NCBI GenBank assembly: GCA_027575805.1
Contig: JANBPU010000002.1
Coordinates: 186,001-250,000 of the forward strand
Length of the DNA: 64,000 nucleotides
Source: Mycoemilia scoparia
Lineage: Eukaryota; Kickxellomycota; Kickxellomycetes; Kickxellales; Kickxellaceae
Reading direction: 5' to 3'
In this document: piece after piece, positions 11,524-21,793 of the stretch
How positions within the stretch are numbered: position 1 is the stretch's first letter
Layout of the letters: each line of letters opens with the position of its first letter
Made by a program: the position numbers and the translations under genes
The notes under the pieces: model-generated
Told to the model about the DNA's origin: nothing
Seen by the model: the letters and a program-made list of their open reading frames with translations, nothing else
Database searches by the model: none

Positions 11524-12453
11524 ATGACTCTTTGTCTATCTCCGACAATGGCTTATGGAACAAAAAACATCCAGGGCCCTCAACTCGCTTACAATGTCCA
11601 AAAATTTCATTCGCCCCAAAATTCCGGTAAATACGGGTATGCAGGGGATGTAACAAATGACTCAAAACGCCAACGTCCCTCGAAGAATGGTAATTACCAA
11701 AATGTCCCACCCAAAAATTCTTCTTGCAATAGCGACCACAGAAACAAATTGCCCCAGAAGCAGTCTACCCCAAACAAGTCTCAAATGGTTAAGCCATTTA
11801 ACACGAAGCCCAGGCAATTCACTCCACAGCAGAAGGGTAACAAGAACTCCTCGTCTCATGCGCGTAAGCCCAGAAAATCTCAAGTAAACGGTGGACTAAA
11901 GACTGAACAGCCGGACACAGTTGAGGTCAAGGCACCTATTGCTGCAAAGAGCCCAAGAAGACGTCGTCAGGCTTCTCCTCCCAGACCCGAAACCCGTGAC
12001 GCAGCTGACGCCATGTCTTCAAGCCCACTATCCTCTAATGCATCCTTAGAAAAGCCACACCAGAAGGAGTATAACAGTTCCCCTAGAAATCGCATTGCCT
12101 CAAAATCTATATCTGTTCCCAATGACAATAAGAAGGCCTTCACTGGTACTCCTAGGAAGATGACATTGCAGGATACTTCTAACACACCACACACTGCTCC
12201 TAGCCATAGCCACTATGCAGGCGCCCTTTTTAACAACTCTCCAGCAGCAAAGAGTCTTCCCAGACCTCCATTCATCTTCAACAGCTCATCTAGCCCTAAG
12301 ACTTCCTACGAGTCTAACGACTTGGTTTCTTCTAGCTCTATTTCCCAGACTAAGCCAGTTTTTGATATACCTTCTGCAAATCCATTTGCACCCAGTCCTG
12401 CCATGAGCCTTACCGAGATATTCCAGAAGCTCAGGGCAGTTGACACAGTTTAA
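11524..12453 (+). CDS. Disordered protein with Edc1/PNRC-like decapping motif
   Basis: This is an intronless gene for about 309 residues. Nearly all of it is low complexity: Ser, Asn, Pro, Lys and Arg rich, with basic patches such as KSPRRRRQASPP. One short conserved stretch stands out near residues 233-253: SHYAGALFNNSPAAKSLPRPPF. This matches the pattern YAG-x2-F-x2-SP-x4-LP-x-P seen in fungal Edc1-type and metazoan PNRC decapping activators, which bind the Dcp1 EVH1 domain and stimulate Dcp2 in the cytoplasm. The C-terminus carries a predicted amphipathic segment (MSLTEIFQKLRAV). The first ATG is used; a second Met eight codons later is an alternative. Function is inferred from this short linear motif, so it is moderately supported. 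Confidence 0.7.
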   Translation: MTLCLSPTMAYGTKNIQGPQLAYNVQKFHSPQNSGKYGYAGDVTNDSKRQRPSKNGNYQNVPPKNSSCNSDHRNKLPQKQSTPNKSQMVKPFNTKPRQFTPQQKGNKNSSSHARKPRKSQVNGGLKTEQPDTVEVKAPIAAKSPRRRRQASPPRPETRDAADAMSSSPLSSNASLEKPHQKEYNSSPRNRIASKSISVPNDNKKAFTGTPRKMTLQDTSNTPHTAPSHSHYAGALFNNSPAAKSLPRPPFIFNSSSSPKTSYESNDLVSSSSISQTKPVFDIPSANPFAPSPAMSLTEIFQKLRAVDTV

Positions 12454-13195
12454 CATGTGATGCTTATAGCATCTCTTTCATGGGATATGGCATATCATTG
12501 TTTCCGCTACCTGTAGTATTAGTTCTTTGCATCCTTGTAATTCGCACTTGTGTTTATATTTCCCTCCCTTATTTTGTCCCTTTTTGTAATTATCACCCCA
12601 ATCCATTCAGGTAATGCCTTTTTGGCATCTTTAAATCGGGCCTCCGCTTATATGGTTTATGGAGCCCCCGATATAAATCTATTTGGCAGGCTTGTTTGTG
12701 ATCCAGCTCTATTCTTGAAATTCTGCGATTCTTTCATCACGAATGGCGTCCTTTTCTCGATATCAATGTATTTGTGTGTATACGGTCTCTTCATCCGGAC
12801 ACAGAACATACACCACTCCCTTTTTCGGCCAGAACTCTATACAATGTAATGGCATCTCCAACCCATGAAATGTATCAATCTATATTGCGAATTAGTATAT
12901 CTTGCTTTTGGTGCTACCATCACCAAGCGAACGACAACAACGTTGCGGAATATTTAACTGTGTTTGTCCCGTCATGCTTATCAACAGTTTTACCAGCTAG
13001 TATTATTTTGGCTCATTTTGGAATGACTATTTAAGGAATAATATAGCTTTTGTTTCAAACTTAAAGGATAGCTAAGATTTTTAGTAATTATGTATAGTTA
13101 ATGCCATAATAGTGCTAAGTGGCCCTATTGATACTAATGTCCATTTATTATGGAAGCAAATTTGTGCTCGAAACCTATATGCGATTTAATTTAAA
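12454..13195. other. Intergenic region
   Basis: This 742-base stretch lies between two plus-strand genes. A 99-codon open frame at 12550-12849 is hydrophobic but has no family signature and lies where 3' UTR is expected, so it is not called. Nothing else is recognised. Confidence 0.5.
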
Positions 13196-14014
13196 ATGGT
13201 AAAAGGAAATAGTACCAAGTCATCGCGCAAGAAGGCAGATAGTGAAAAAAGAGGGGATAATGAGTCGATAAAAGCATCTAAGTGGCCCACGCTAAAAACA
13301 AAGAAACAACTTTCTTTAAAAGAGTATGTAACTGACCACATATTCGTTGTAGAAAACCTATTTACACCACAGGAATGTCAAGATCTAATCAGTTATGCCG
13401 AATCCAAACTAATTTTTCCTCAAGTTCCTTCAAAAGTAGTTACCAGGAAGGGGGAGGCGTTTCGTAACAACTCTAGAATATCAATCAGCGATCCTGGGTA
13501 TGCCAATGAATTGTGGAAGTCTACAGGATTGGACAAGTTGCTTTCACATTGGAAAACATCTGATGGGAAGAAAGTTCCTGTTGGGTTGAATGACAACATC
13601 AGACTTTACAGGTATGGTCCAGGGCAGCAATTTGGGAGGCACTATGATGACCATTCTTTTGATTATCTTAAAAGGCGTACAGAGTTTACGTTGTTGGTTT
13701 ATCTCAACAGTGTTGGCGATGTACCAAGCGATGGAGATCCAGAGGCGTTCCAAAAAAGCTCAGATGTGAGAAGAAGCGAAAGGTTAAGTAGCAAATCCCC
13801 AAAGTCTGTTGTTAAGAAAGGCGGTGGATGCGGTGGAGAGACTGTTTTTTACCTAAACAATCCTAGACAGGATGTTCGGATAACTCCTGAGGTTGGAAAG
13901 GCGCTTTTGCACAAACATGGAAGTGATTGTATATTGCATGAGTCTGTTCCAGTAATAAAGGGGTATAAGTATCTTTTGCGCTCGGATGTCGTTTTTGATT
14001 TTCCTCCAAGCTAG
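13196..14014 (+). CDS. 2-oxoglutarate/Fe(II) oxygenase, prolyl hydroxylase-like
   Basis: This intronless 272-residue protein has the prolyl 4-hydroxylase-type double-stranded beta-helix fold. Such enzymes use O2 and 2-oxoglutarate, releasing CO2 and succinate, to hydroxylate a protein or small substrate. Visible signatures are VVENLFTPQECQDLISYAES at the domain start, the iron-binding His-x-Asp in FGRHYDDHSF (residues about 144-153), then FTLLVYLN. The distal His lies in ALLHKHGSDCILHES and the 2-oxoglutarate-binding basic residue lies in KGYKYLLRSDV near the C-terminus. The N-terminal 35 residues are Lys/Ser rich and disordered, with no signal peptide, so a cytosolic or nuclear location is likely. 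The substrate is unknown. A Gly-rich insertion (KKGGGCGGETVFY) precedes the last strands. Confidence 0.88.
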   Translation: MVKGNSTKSSRKKADSEKRGDNESIKASKWPTLKTKKQLSLKEYVTDHIFVVENLFTPQECQDLISYAESKLIFPQVPSKVVTRKGEAFRNNSRISISDPGYANELWKSTGLDKLLSHWKTSDGKKVPVGLNDNIRLYRYGPGQQFGRHYDDHSFDYLKRRTEFTLLVYLNSVGDVPSDGDPEAFQKSSDVRRSERLSSKSPKSVVKKGGGCGGETVFYLNNPRQDVRITPEVGKALLHKHGSDCILHESVPVIKGYKYLLRSDVVFDFPPS

Positions 14015-14430
14015 ATTTCTTGACATTATTGAAATATAAAGCAATTTCATGTCTATATTTTTGTATTATTTAAAGGGAATTATAACACATTACATACGCA
14101 TGCATGCTTTATTGATGGATAATTATACTGCTACGAGCAGGATAAAGCAGGATACAGTGGTGCAAGAAGGTATAGCTCTTTAAATAGTAGCCCATAATGG
14201 CATTTTCTTTGGTAATTTATATGATATTAAGACAGAGAGTTGTTTAAAACAGTTAAATATATATAAGGATATAAAGTAACAATCATTGTATACTATAAAT
14301 ATTGTACTTATTGCTACTTTGTTAGAAAATGGTATGTATAGAAATCAGGTATATATCAAAAGGTGTTGAATTAGTTCTTTGGTAACGCCATGTACGATAT
14401 TTATAGGATGGTACTTATAACTATATAAAC
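14014..14430. other. AT-rich intergenic region
   Basis: This short AT-rich gap lies between two plus-strand genes. No motif can be assigned with confidence, and no gene is seen. Confidence 0.45.
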
Positions 14431-14798
14431 ATGACGAGTCAAGAGCTACTGTATGCATTTAGTGATGAGTTTATCAGCTTAACTCTACCCGATGATGGTA
14501 ATATTGAAAATTTCTATACAATCATATATACATATATATAAATGGTCTTGGCTTATTGGTGGCAACTTTATAAAATAACTTTGATATCCTTTTAGATGTG
14601 GATGTTGACCCTGCACAGTATATTCAGCTTCTTGAAGAAGGAGGTAATTATGCATATTTAAAACAATACAATAAAGGACATGCTGATTTCGAAACGCCTT
14701 ATTAATAACGAGGTTCTATAGTTATAGAGAATGATGACCAAATCTTCAATGACAATATATGGGACGAGCTAGAGTTGGAAAGTTTTGGAATTAGCTAG
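14431..14798 (+). CDS. 63-residue acidic protein, 3 exons
   Basis: This is a tiny spliced gene. Exons are 14431-14497, 14596-14643 and 14722-14798 (192 bases), with phases 1 and 1 that match exactly. The introns have GTAATA/TTTTAG and GTAATT/CTATAG ends, and the second contains a branch-like TTAATAAC. The protein starts MTSQELLYAFSDEF, is strongly acidic (Asp/Glu dominate) and ends with NIWDELELESFGIS. No domain is recognised; length and acidity suggest a small accessory subunit of some complex, but that is speculation. It lies 193 bases from the VPS18 stop, convergent with it. Support comes from the splice phases and coherent translation only. Confidence 0.6.
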
Positions 14799-14991
14799 AG
14801 TGACCAAACCGTAGTACATTGACATTTTCTATTAGTTTCTAATAATGCATTATTAAACTCATCAATTATATAGCAATGAATATGCCTTAAGTCTAGTCTT
14901 TGCAAGTTTTGTAAGTGTGAGCGCACATGTTTAATGAGAAATAAATGGTGAAGATTATAGTAACAGCAAATATTAATGGATCAAAGGAACT

Positions 14992-17900
14992 CTAAATTAT
15001 CCATGAGGAGACTTCGCTAGCATCGTGGTCTTGGTCGACAAAGACTTCGGTAACAGACTTGATCATGGCTTCGCCACATAGTATACATTCCCTAGCAACT
15101 ATTTCATGAAGGCCTTCACGAGCTTTCTTTAGTTTGGCAAAAAGTTCCTCTAGCTCATGATGTTTGGATTTGGTTCCTGCCTGCAGTAGCTTAAGCTTGC
15201 GCTGTTGTCTTGATAGCTCCTTTATTGCAGTCTGTAATTCTCGGATTCGTTTGATTTGAATTCTGTTGGAACTCATGGATACTTGCAAAGTCAAACATTC
15301 AGTGTGGAAGGTATGACCGCAGGGAAATACAGATGACTGGCTAAGAAATAGGGGCTGGTCACATTGCTGGCAAACTTCGTCCATTGCCAAAATGGTGAAC
15401 CTATTTCGCAAATCCTGCATATCTGACTGGATTGCCTGAGAAGCCTGAATGGACTCTTCCATACCAATACGTAGCTTTTGTTGCTCTTCTTCATAGTCCT
15501 CCAATGCTAGACAAATATCCTCCTTAAAGTCGTCAATTTGCGTAAAGTCGGGGAAATACGGAAGGATATCTTCAATTTCCAGTATCTTTGATGAGCATGC
15601 AATGTCTCGAGCCAATTTTAGATCACCTTCTTTATTAATAGCATGCCGTGCAATCTTCAGCCAGAGCAAGCGTTGGAGGTCCCGGTCCTTTGGTTTATCG
15701 GCGCTGATTTGAGCCAATTCTAGATCATTGCATTCCAATGCTAACTCAACAGCATCTTCGTGGTGGCCGAGTTTTGTGTACAAGTAGACACAGGTCTGGA
15801 TACGGTTGTATTTCCTGCAAACACGGAGGGCATAGTCAAGATTGCAAACCATCGACTGCCCCTGAGAATCGAGGTACGTGAGCAGAGAATGTTCTGCGTC
15901 AACGCCACCTTGTTTGGCCAGTGATGTAAGAAGATAGTTGTGAACAACAGGATCAGTGTTTTTCTGTTCCTGTACACAAAACATTAGGTACCTTATCGCT
16001 TGGTTGCGCCTGTCATTATATACTGCCTTTTGCTCATACTTGACGAAAGCTGGTATGAGCTTTCGAGGCTCGAGGTCTGGTTGACGCATTAGAATGTCAA
16101 CGAGTTCTTCTGGGTGGTGCTGAATTAGTATTATTGCGTATTCATAAATGTAATTTGGGGTGACATGTTTTCCCAAAACCTCCAAGGCCTTTCTATACTC
16201 TCCCATTTTGGCCCAGTAGTCAATTATCCGATGATATTCTCCAAGCATATCGGCATAGTACAACATTATGTCATCACGGCCATGGCTCTTTATAAGTTGG
16301 TAAACGACAGTCTTTTCCGTATACTTTCGGTATTTGCTCAGGAATTCTCGAAATGAGTCGTCAGACACCTTCTTCTCAGCTTCAAGATTGCGTAATATGT
16401 GGCTTTGGCTGCCATCATTATTGCTACTTATGTCATTTTTTGCACTGGAAATTTTGGCATCAAAGGTGTTGAGAATAGCAAGGTTGATTTCGATGAGCCA
16501 GGTGGCAATGAGAGAAATCTGCATCCGGTCCTTGGTGCCCAGTGCCTCGAGCTTGACTTCCAAGTATCGTTGCAAAGCGTCATTATTTTTTATATGAACA
16601 AACTTGAGAACAGTCTCTTCGAAGCTCATCGTGCTTTGGGCATAGTAGTCAGCAGACTGTTTGTATTGTTTGCTTGCGAAGCAGTGGTTGGCCTGAGCAC
16701 GCAAAACAATATCCTTTTCTTCATTGTCATGAGCGTATTTGGACGCCAGGTCAAATTGGTTCCGTTGTAGATAAATCCTCCATATGTCACGGTCTTCATC
16801 AGATATTCCAATCTCAAACAAAGCTGCAGAGCTATATACCCAATACGTTTGGGCTATAAGGTCCACCAAAATAGCCTGTGCAGGCTCACTATTGGGAGAA
16901 GATATGGACTCCTCGTAGATAATTACATTGTTCAGGACACACACAGCCTTCAGGCGAGTTGGATAGAGCAAAATGATATGAAATTCTGTCAGGACACACG
17001 AAATGGGAACTTCAGGCGTCGATGTTTCGTCCTCGGGATACCTATACGTTAATAAATAAACAATGAATTTGGCATCCGGATCTTATGGTAAGGTTATGTG
17101 TAGCAACCATAGTGTGCAGATTATGATCCCAGAAATTCACTTACGGCAAAAGTACAGCGCCTTTTATAACACTATCCCCAGCTTTTTGCGATCCATATAC
17201 TAGCTCGCCGTAATATATTCCCATAGCTGAAAATAATAATCCAGACATTGGATGTTGTTATACAGGAATTTGGAGCATCAAAGCAATATTTCAGCCATAG
17301 AAAACTTACATGTCAACCATGCAGCGGTACTTGAGGCACCCAGGGATCCTTTTTCGTGATGCTTTGAAAAAACAGATAATGTTCCAGCCGATTCATCTCC
17401 CGGAATTTCTTGATAGTTCGGCATCTTGGAGTTTTCTGCAAACAGTGTCTTGAAAAGAGCTTTATCATTGCCAGAAAATACGTCCACAAAACCAACAAAC
17501 TGGTATAGCCGTGTTTTGGTAGACATAATTACGTGGTACTTGCGTTGATCTGCCGGGAATGGCTCGACATTAAGTCCAAGTACTGGTTCTGGCTGGGGCA
17601 ATTCGTACAACTATAATTAGCAAAAAGGTTGGTTATATTGATGTTTTGATAAATAAATACGAGTTTTGACTATATCAGATCAATTGTACCTACCTTTTGA
17701 AGATATTTGATGTCATTTTTAAACAGCTCCTGTGAAGGCTGGAACTCTGTTTCTAAAATATCACCGCTCTGTGTCCCCAGGAGTATGGGGTACGTGGAAT
17801 TGCTAGCTCCGGATACCGCTTTTGGTGATTTGTTCCAAGCAACAGCAGTGATGTATGTATCCTACATTTACGCAAATAGCTTGTAAAGTGCTTCACGCTG

Positions 17901-18657
17901 ATCAATGGTCATATATATTGTTAATTCATAGTAAAAACATACCTTTAATTTTCCAAGGATCTTGGCCTTGCCCCATCCGCTTGTGTGGTAGTAGTTTGTT
18001 CCTCTTAAGGTTGATATAATGACGTGGCGTGCGGTGGGGTCAACATAAAGCTTTAAGTTGCCATCAAGTATTTCACCTTTTGATATCGGTATCTCAATTT
18101 CTATGCATGAGCCACAACATTACATGTTAAAGGAATTCTTAAGCTAAATATAGACAGCTTAATGAAGCGCTTAGACGAATATCGTGGTTCCTTTCATACC
18201 TACGATATCATCTGCTTTCTGCAAGTTAACTCGAAGCAGCTTTCCCCTCTCGAAAACAATAAACAGTGTATCGCTTGAGACTTGTAGGGCCAACATCCTG
18301 CTAGAGATTGTAAAGTCAACCTTGTCCAGCCAGAATATGCCGGCCTTATTTGTACCTAGTACACCAGGTGTATAGCCACCACCACCCACGTTTCCGTCCT
18401 GCATGAGAGTGCGTGTTACATTATGTTTGTGTTCAAGTAAATTTAGTTTGTGTACATAACAAAAATAGTTGTGGTTGTATAGGACCTGAGTATACATATA
18501 CGTATTTATCTAAATAGCACAAATTGCCTGCAAAATGATAATTCATGCTTACAATTCCATTCGGAAGTAGGGATGCACCCTGTGGTTGGTCGAATGCGGC
18601 ATGGCCAGACGACTTCTTTGCCCTGTTCTGCTCAACAAAGTCGTCCAGAAGTGACAT
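14992..18657 (-). CDS. VPS18: Vps18/Pep3, HOPS/CORVET subunit, 7 exons
   Basis: Vps18 is a core subunit of the HOPS and CORVET tethering complexes that drive membrane fusion at endosomes and the vacuole. Exons on minus are 18657-18553, 18398-18200, 18100-17943, 17861-17694, 17610-17310, 17226-17145 and 17041-14992; the sum is 3063 bases (1020 residues), phases consistent. The N-terminal half matches the Pep3/Vps18 beta-propeller (VDPTARHVIISTLRGTNYY, MSTKTRLYQF). The middle is an alpha-solenoid clathrin-repeat region (RDIWRIYLQRNQFDLASKYA). The C-terminus has a coiled coil and the RING-H2-like zinc finger: CQQCDQPLF, PCGHTFHTECL and a final CILCGEAM pair. Length is as expected for the family. 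It is followed on the same strand by MED9. Confidence 0.95.
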
Positions 18658-18984
18658 TATATTAGAAATAGGAAATTGTCAAATGAGAAGAAATTAAAAG
18701 CAAACTACAACGTCATTCAAGTAGCTACTAGAAGAGTTGCAATAAAGAAGCACAAAGCCGCTATAGCACTGTGAGTGCTTGATAATCACCAATCAGGTAA
18801 TCACAAAGGAGAAGTATATACTACAAAACCTGGCAATCCATTCATTTTGACAACACAACACACACATCCTATTGCCACAAAAGCTATTCAACTTCAAAAA
18901 TTGAGTCTCAAACTAAAATCCTAACCAGGTTTACTATCGAATGTTTATTATTCTTGTAAAGCCATGATAAAAATATACAAAAGG
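18658..18984. promoter_or_regulatory. VPS18 upstream region / MED9 3' region
   Basis: About 330 bases lie between the VPS18 start and the MED9 stop on the same strand. No defined motif was identified. Confidence 0.4.
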
Positions 18985-19495
18985 CTAAATTGAAGTGTTT
19001 TCTTGTGAGTCTTTTGTCGACAGCTTGGCGCAATACGTTCTCAGTTCTTGCCTATATGACATAAACAATAGCCAGATGTTGTAGAGCATACTAAACAAAG
19101 TACCTAGATAAGCTAATTTCGGGATATATGTATATATCATTGCTTTACTTGCATTTTTGAGTCAAGCTTTCTTGTGTGTTTTTCTAGGACTTCTTTCTGC
19201 TGTTCCTCAGACATCCATGTTCCAGGCCGTTTTGATACGATCTCATCAATCTCAGACATTGTACTATTTATTTTTGTCATCTACACCGAGGGTTGCCAAT
19301 TTTTGTACTTTTAAATAGCATGTATGAGGTGCACATAATATGGACATCTACTCATGGTATAATGGATACATAGTTATATTTCCCATCTCTCACCTCTTTA
19401 ACAAGCTCTTGTCTGTTCTCTCCATTTTCACACAATTTTAGAATTTTTTCCACACTGGAAAGAAAGGTGAATTGTTCCGGCTTAAGCTCAGACAT
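18985..19495 (-). CDS. MED9: Mediator subunit Med9, 3 exons
   Basis: Med9 is a small coiled-coil subunit of the Mediator middle module, bridging activators and RNA polymerase II. Exons are 19495-19394, 19280-19153 and 19051-18985 (297 bases, 98 residues). The match to the family is in order: FTFLSSVEKILKLCENGE (compare FLPLVHNIIKCM in animal MED9), a helix with INSTMSEIDEIVSKRPG, WMSEEQQKEVLEKHTRKLDSKM and then QELRTYCAKL. The last exon is read in this frame only if the second intron uses a GC donor (GCAAGT at 19152). A GT donor three bases further on gives an unrelated tail starting ARTENV. The GC version is preferred because it continues the MED9 helix. Confidence 0.78.
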
Positions 19496-19625
19496 TCTAT
19501 GTGTTGTTATTATTGCTTTGATAATATCTTGTTATTAAAACGAAAAATAGAAATATAGTGTAGTGTAAATCAAGACAGAATTATGGGTAGTGGATCAGAA
19601 ATAGAAAAAGAAGCAGGTATAGGTG

Positions 19626-21082
19626 CTACTCTGGTGGACCTCTGTGGAGTAGTCCTCCTTCAGCGTAGCGTGCAAATACATCGCGGGCCGCATCGATGTT
19701 GTATTTGGTCAAAGCAGGTTCTAAAAATAATGAAAATGGTTGTAAATGAACAAAAAGTCTGGCGAAATATGTGTTAAAGCTCTGCTTGGCCAAGATTAGT
19801 GCAACCACATGACTTACCAACTTCTGGTTTTGTTGTAACGACTAATATGTATGTGCTCTTTGTGAAAGGCTGGAGGAACATGGTGAATTGTTTGTTTCTA
19901 ATTTCCAAGCTATCGAAGCTCGACTGCATATCTCTGTAAAGCCATAGAGGTATAGAAATGCCATTAGGAAATGCCATTATTGTATCAATAGATATGTCCA
20001 TAATTGCTGATGAATTGTGCTACTTACGCGCAAGCTAGACGATAGTTTTTTATTATCTCGCTTATCTGCATATACCTCTGCTGGTCAATGTCGTTTTCAT
20101 TTCCAATATTTGTAACGACTAAGAATGTAGTCCTTTCAAAAAGTACCACTTCATAGGCATCACAAATTGTCTGGAACCTTTGAAGGTATTTCTCAATACT
20201 CGATATATTGGGAATTAGTCTGTAAACAATATTTGACCACGCAAAGTATAGAGAGAAGCTCCAAATAGTAGTAGGGTAGAATTCTGGATTAAAGCCCCTG
20301 GACCTAACTCTGAGCTGATATTGGTAGTCTTTGAACACCTACACAAAACACAAGATCAGGACCCAAGTGTTATAGAAAGAATGTACCAAAAGAGCTCTGA
20401 AGCTATAAAACGCATACTCACATATGCTTTTTCTTCCTCAGTAAGCAGGTCTACCTTATGAATAAGGCAAAACACTTTGGCATTGGGCGAAAATTCGGAA
20501 AGGTTGTCAATGCATTCCTGATACATATCAATCTCTCCAGGCTTGTTGTAGTTTTCCACGTCAAAAACGTAGATCAACACCTCGACGTCTGGGAAAACGT
20601 AGTCTCTTCTCTCATGGTTGTAACTTTCCATAAACTTGGTTTGCCTAAGAATAAAAAAAGTGAGTTTGGTTAGTAGTTGTTTTTTTGAAAAGTGCTAAAA
20701 TGTTGTGGACATTGTAAAAGCGTAAACGAATGCATTACCCGCCACAGTCCCATATGTTTAATTGCAAATCACTAATGTATGAAACAGTCGAATGCTCAAC
20801 GTCCACTAAAACAGTTTCAGGCGTCATTGTTAGTTAGGTAGCAATTTGAACAAAATTGTATGAAGCGTCATTTGATTTGGCTTACTTGTAGCTCCAAGGT
20901 GTCTAGTATCAGCTGCCGCAAAGCTTGAAAAGATCATGGTTCTCATGGATGTCTTTCCGGCACCACTTTTGCCCATCAAAAGGATCTACGGTATTTTACA
21001 AGCCATTTTAATTTTAGAACAGCAAAAGTGCGACAAGAGGCACCAGTGCTTATAGGCAATCAAAGCTCACCTTTTTCTGCAT
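19626..21082 (-). CDS. GTR1: Gtr1/RagA-type small GTPase, 7 exons
   Basis: Gtr1 (RagA/B) is the Ras-like GTPase of the vacuole-bound heterodimer that signals amino acid sufficiency to TORC1. Exons are 21082-21071, 20985-20886, 20805-20739, 20644-20422, 20338-20028, 19933-19818 and 19720-19626; they sum to 924 bases (307 residues, yeast Gtr1 is 310), all phases consistent. The first exon is only 12 bases (Met-Gln-Lys-Lys). G1 is [13 protein letters not shown], the G2/switch I region has the Thr-rich [15 protein letters not shown]3 is LNIWDCGGQ, and G4 is the IHKVDLL segment with the Rag-type His-Lys-Val-Asp. The C-terminal roadblock-like domain starts near [17 protein letters not shown]. It lies 130 bases from MED9, same strand. 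Confidence 0.95.
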
Positions 21083-21793
21083 TTTAAAAATCTCGAGTCC
21101 AGAATATCGTTAAAATAAACACATTTCCTCATCAGGCATAAAATTTGTTTCATTAGCCTTGAAGTCTATTGCAGCTTGTTATGGGGATCACAAGCTTACA
21201 TTTCCAAGATAGCTTATTACATGGATCCATGATGTCATTCATTAGCAACTCTCTGCCAAAAATATTTGTGGAAACTGTCTAGTTATTTTTAACCCCAATT
21301 AAACATTAAATAGGCATGTTCCGAAATCATGGATTGTGCATCATGCTAGAAATTGACAAAGTCTCCTCTAAAAGTGCATCAATATAGTCTTTGCACTGCT
21401 AGCCCAAGATGTATAGCTTATGAGCTAAGTTTGCATGGATGTATGAGGATATCATTTGGTTCACTTTTGATGGAGAACCTAGAAGCTGCCAAATTATCAT
21501 CATTTTTGCTAATGATTCAATTCAACGAAAAGTTACAAATGGGAGTTAATATGCCTAGAAGGAAAATAGATGGTCGAGATATTAAATTGTTGTCAGAATT
21601 ATATTCAAAAGATATGAGATAATCGCAAAGTATATATATATATGTATGTATATAAATGAAAGTACAAAGTTGTAACATGGTTCTCTGAGGGGTATGTTAG
21701 TATGTGGTATATGAGTATGAGAGGGCCAAGGAATCGGATATTGCTAATGTAAGGTTGGTATTGATAGAGGGAGGATATAGGCTAGTAGGTCTG
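21083..21793. other. Intergenic region with dispersed repeat R3
   Basis: This region spans GTR1 upstream sequence and the 3' side of the PHD-finger gene. It holds one copy of repeat R3 (about 21331-21490) and a TATA(TG)n-type simple repeat near 21631-21655. A long plus-strand frame over the repeat is treated as part of the repeat, not a gene. Confidence 0.5.
21331..21490 (+). repeat. Dispersed repeat R3, copy 1
   Basis: This segment resembles the reverse complement of about 61791-61968. Shared blocks include CAAAGTCTCCTCTAAAAGTG, ATGTATGAGG, CTTTTGATG and AGAACCT. Both copies translate through without stops in the same frame (KSPLKV ... CMR ... SLLM-x-NL), hinting at former coding sequence. 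The family is not recognised. Confidence 0.62.

Noticed and set aside
12550..12849. Hydrophobic 99-codon frame after the decapping-factor-like gene
   Set aside because: It sits where the 3' UTR should be, with no family resemblance; hydrophobicity follows from T-rich sequence.
21353..21622. 89-codon plus-strand frame treated as a gene
   Set aside because: It lies on dispersed repeat R3 and starts at a non-ATG codon; reported as a repeat with a conserved frame instead.
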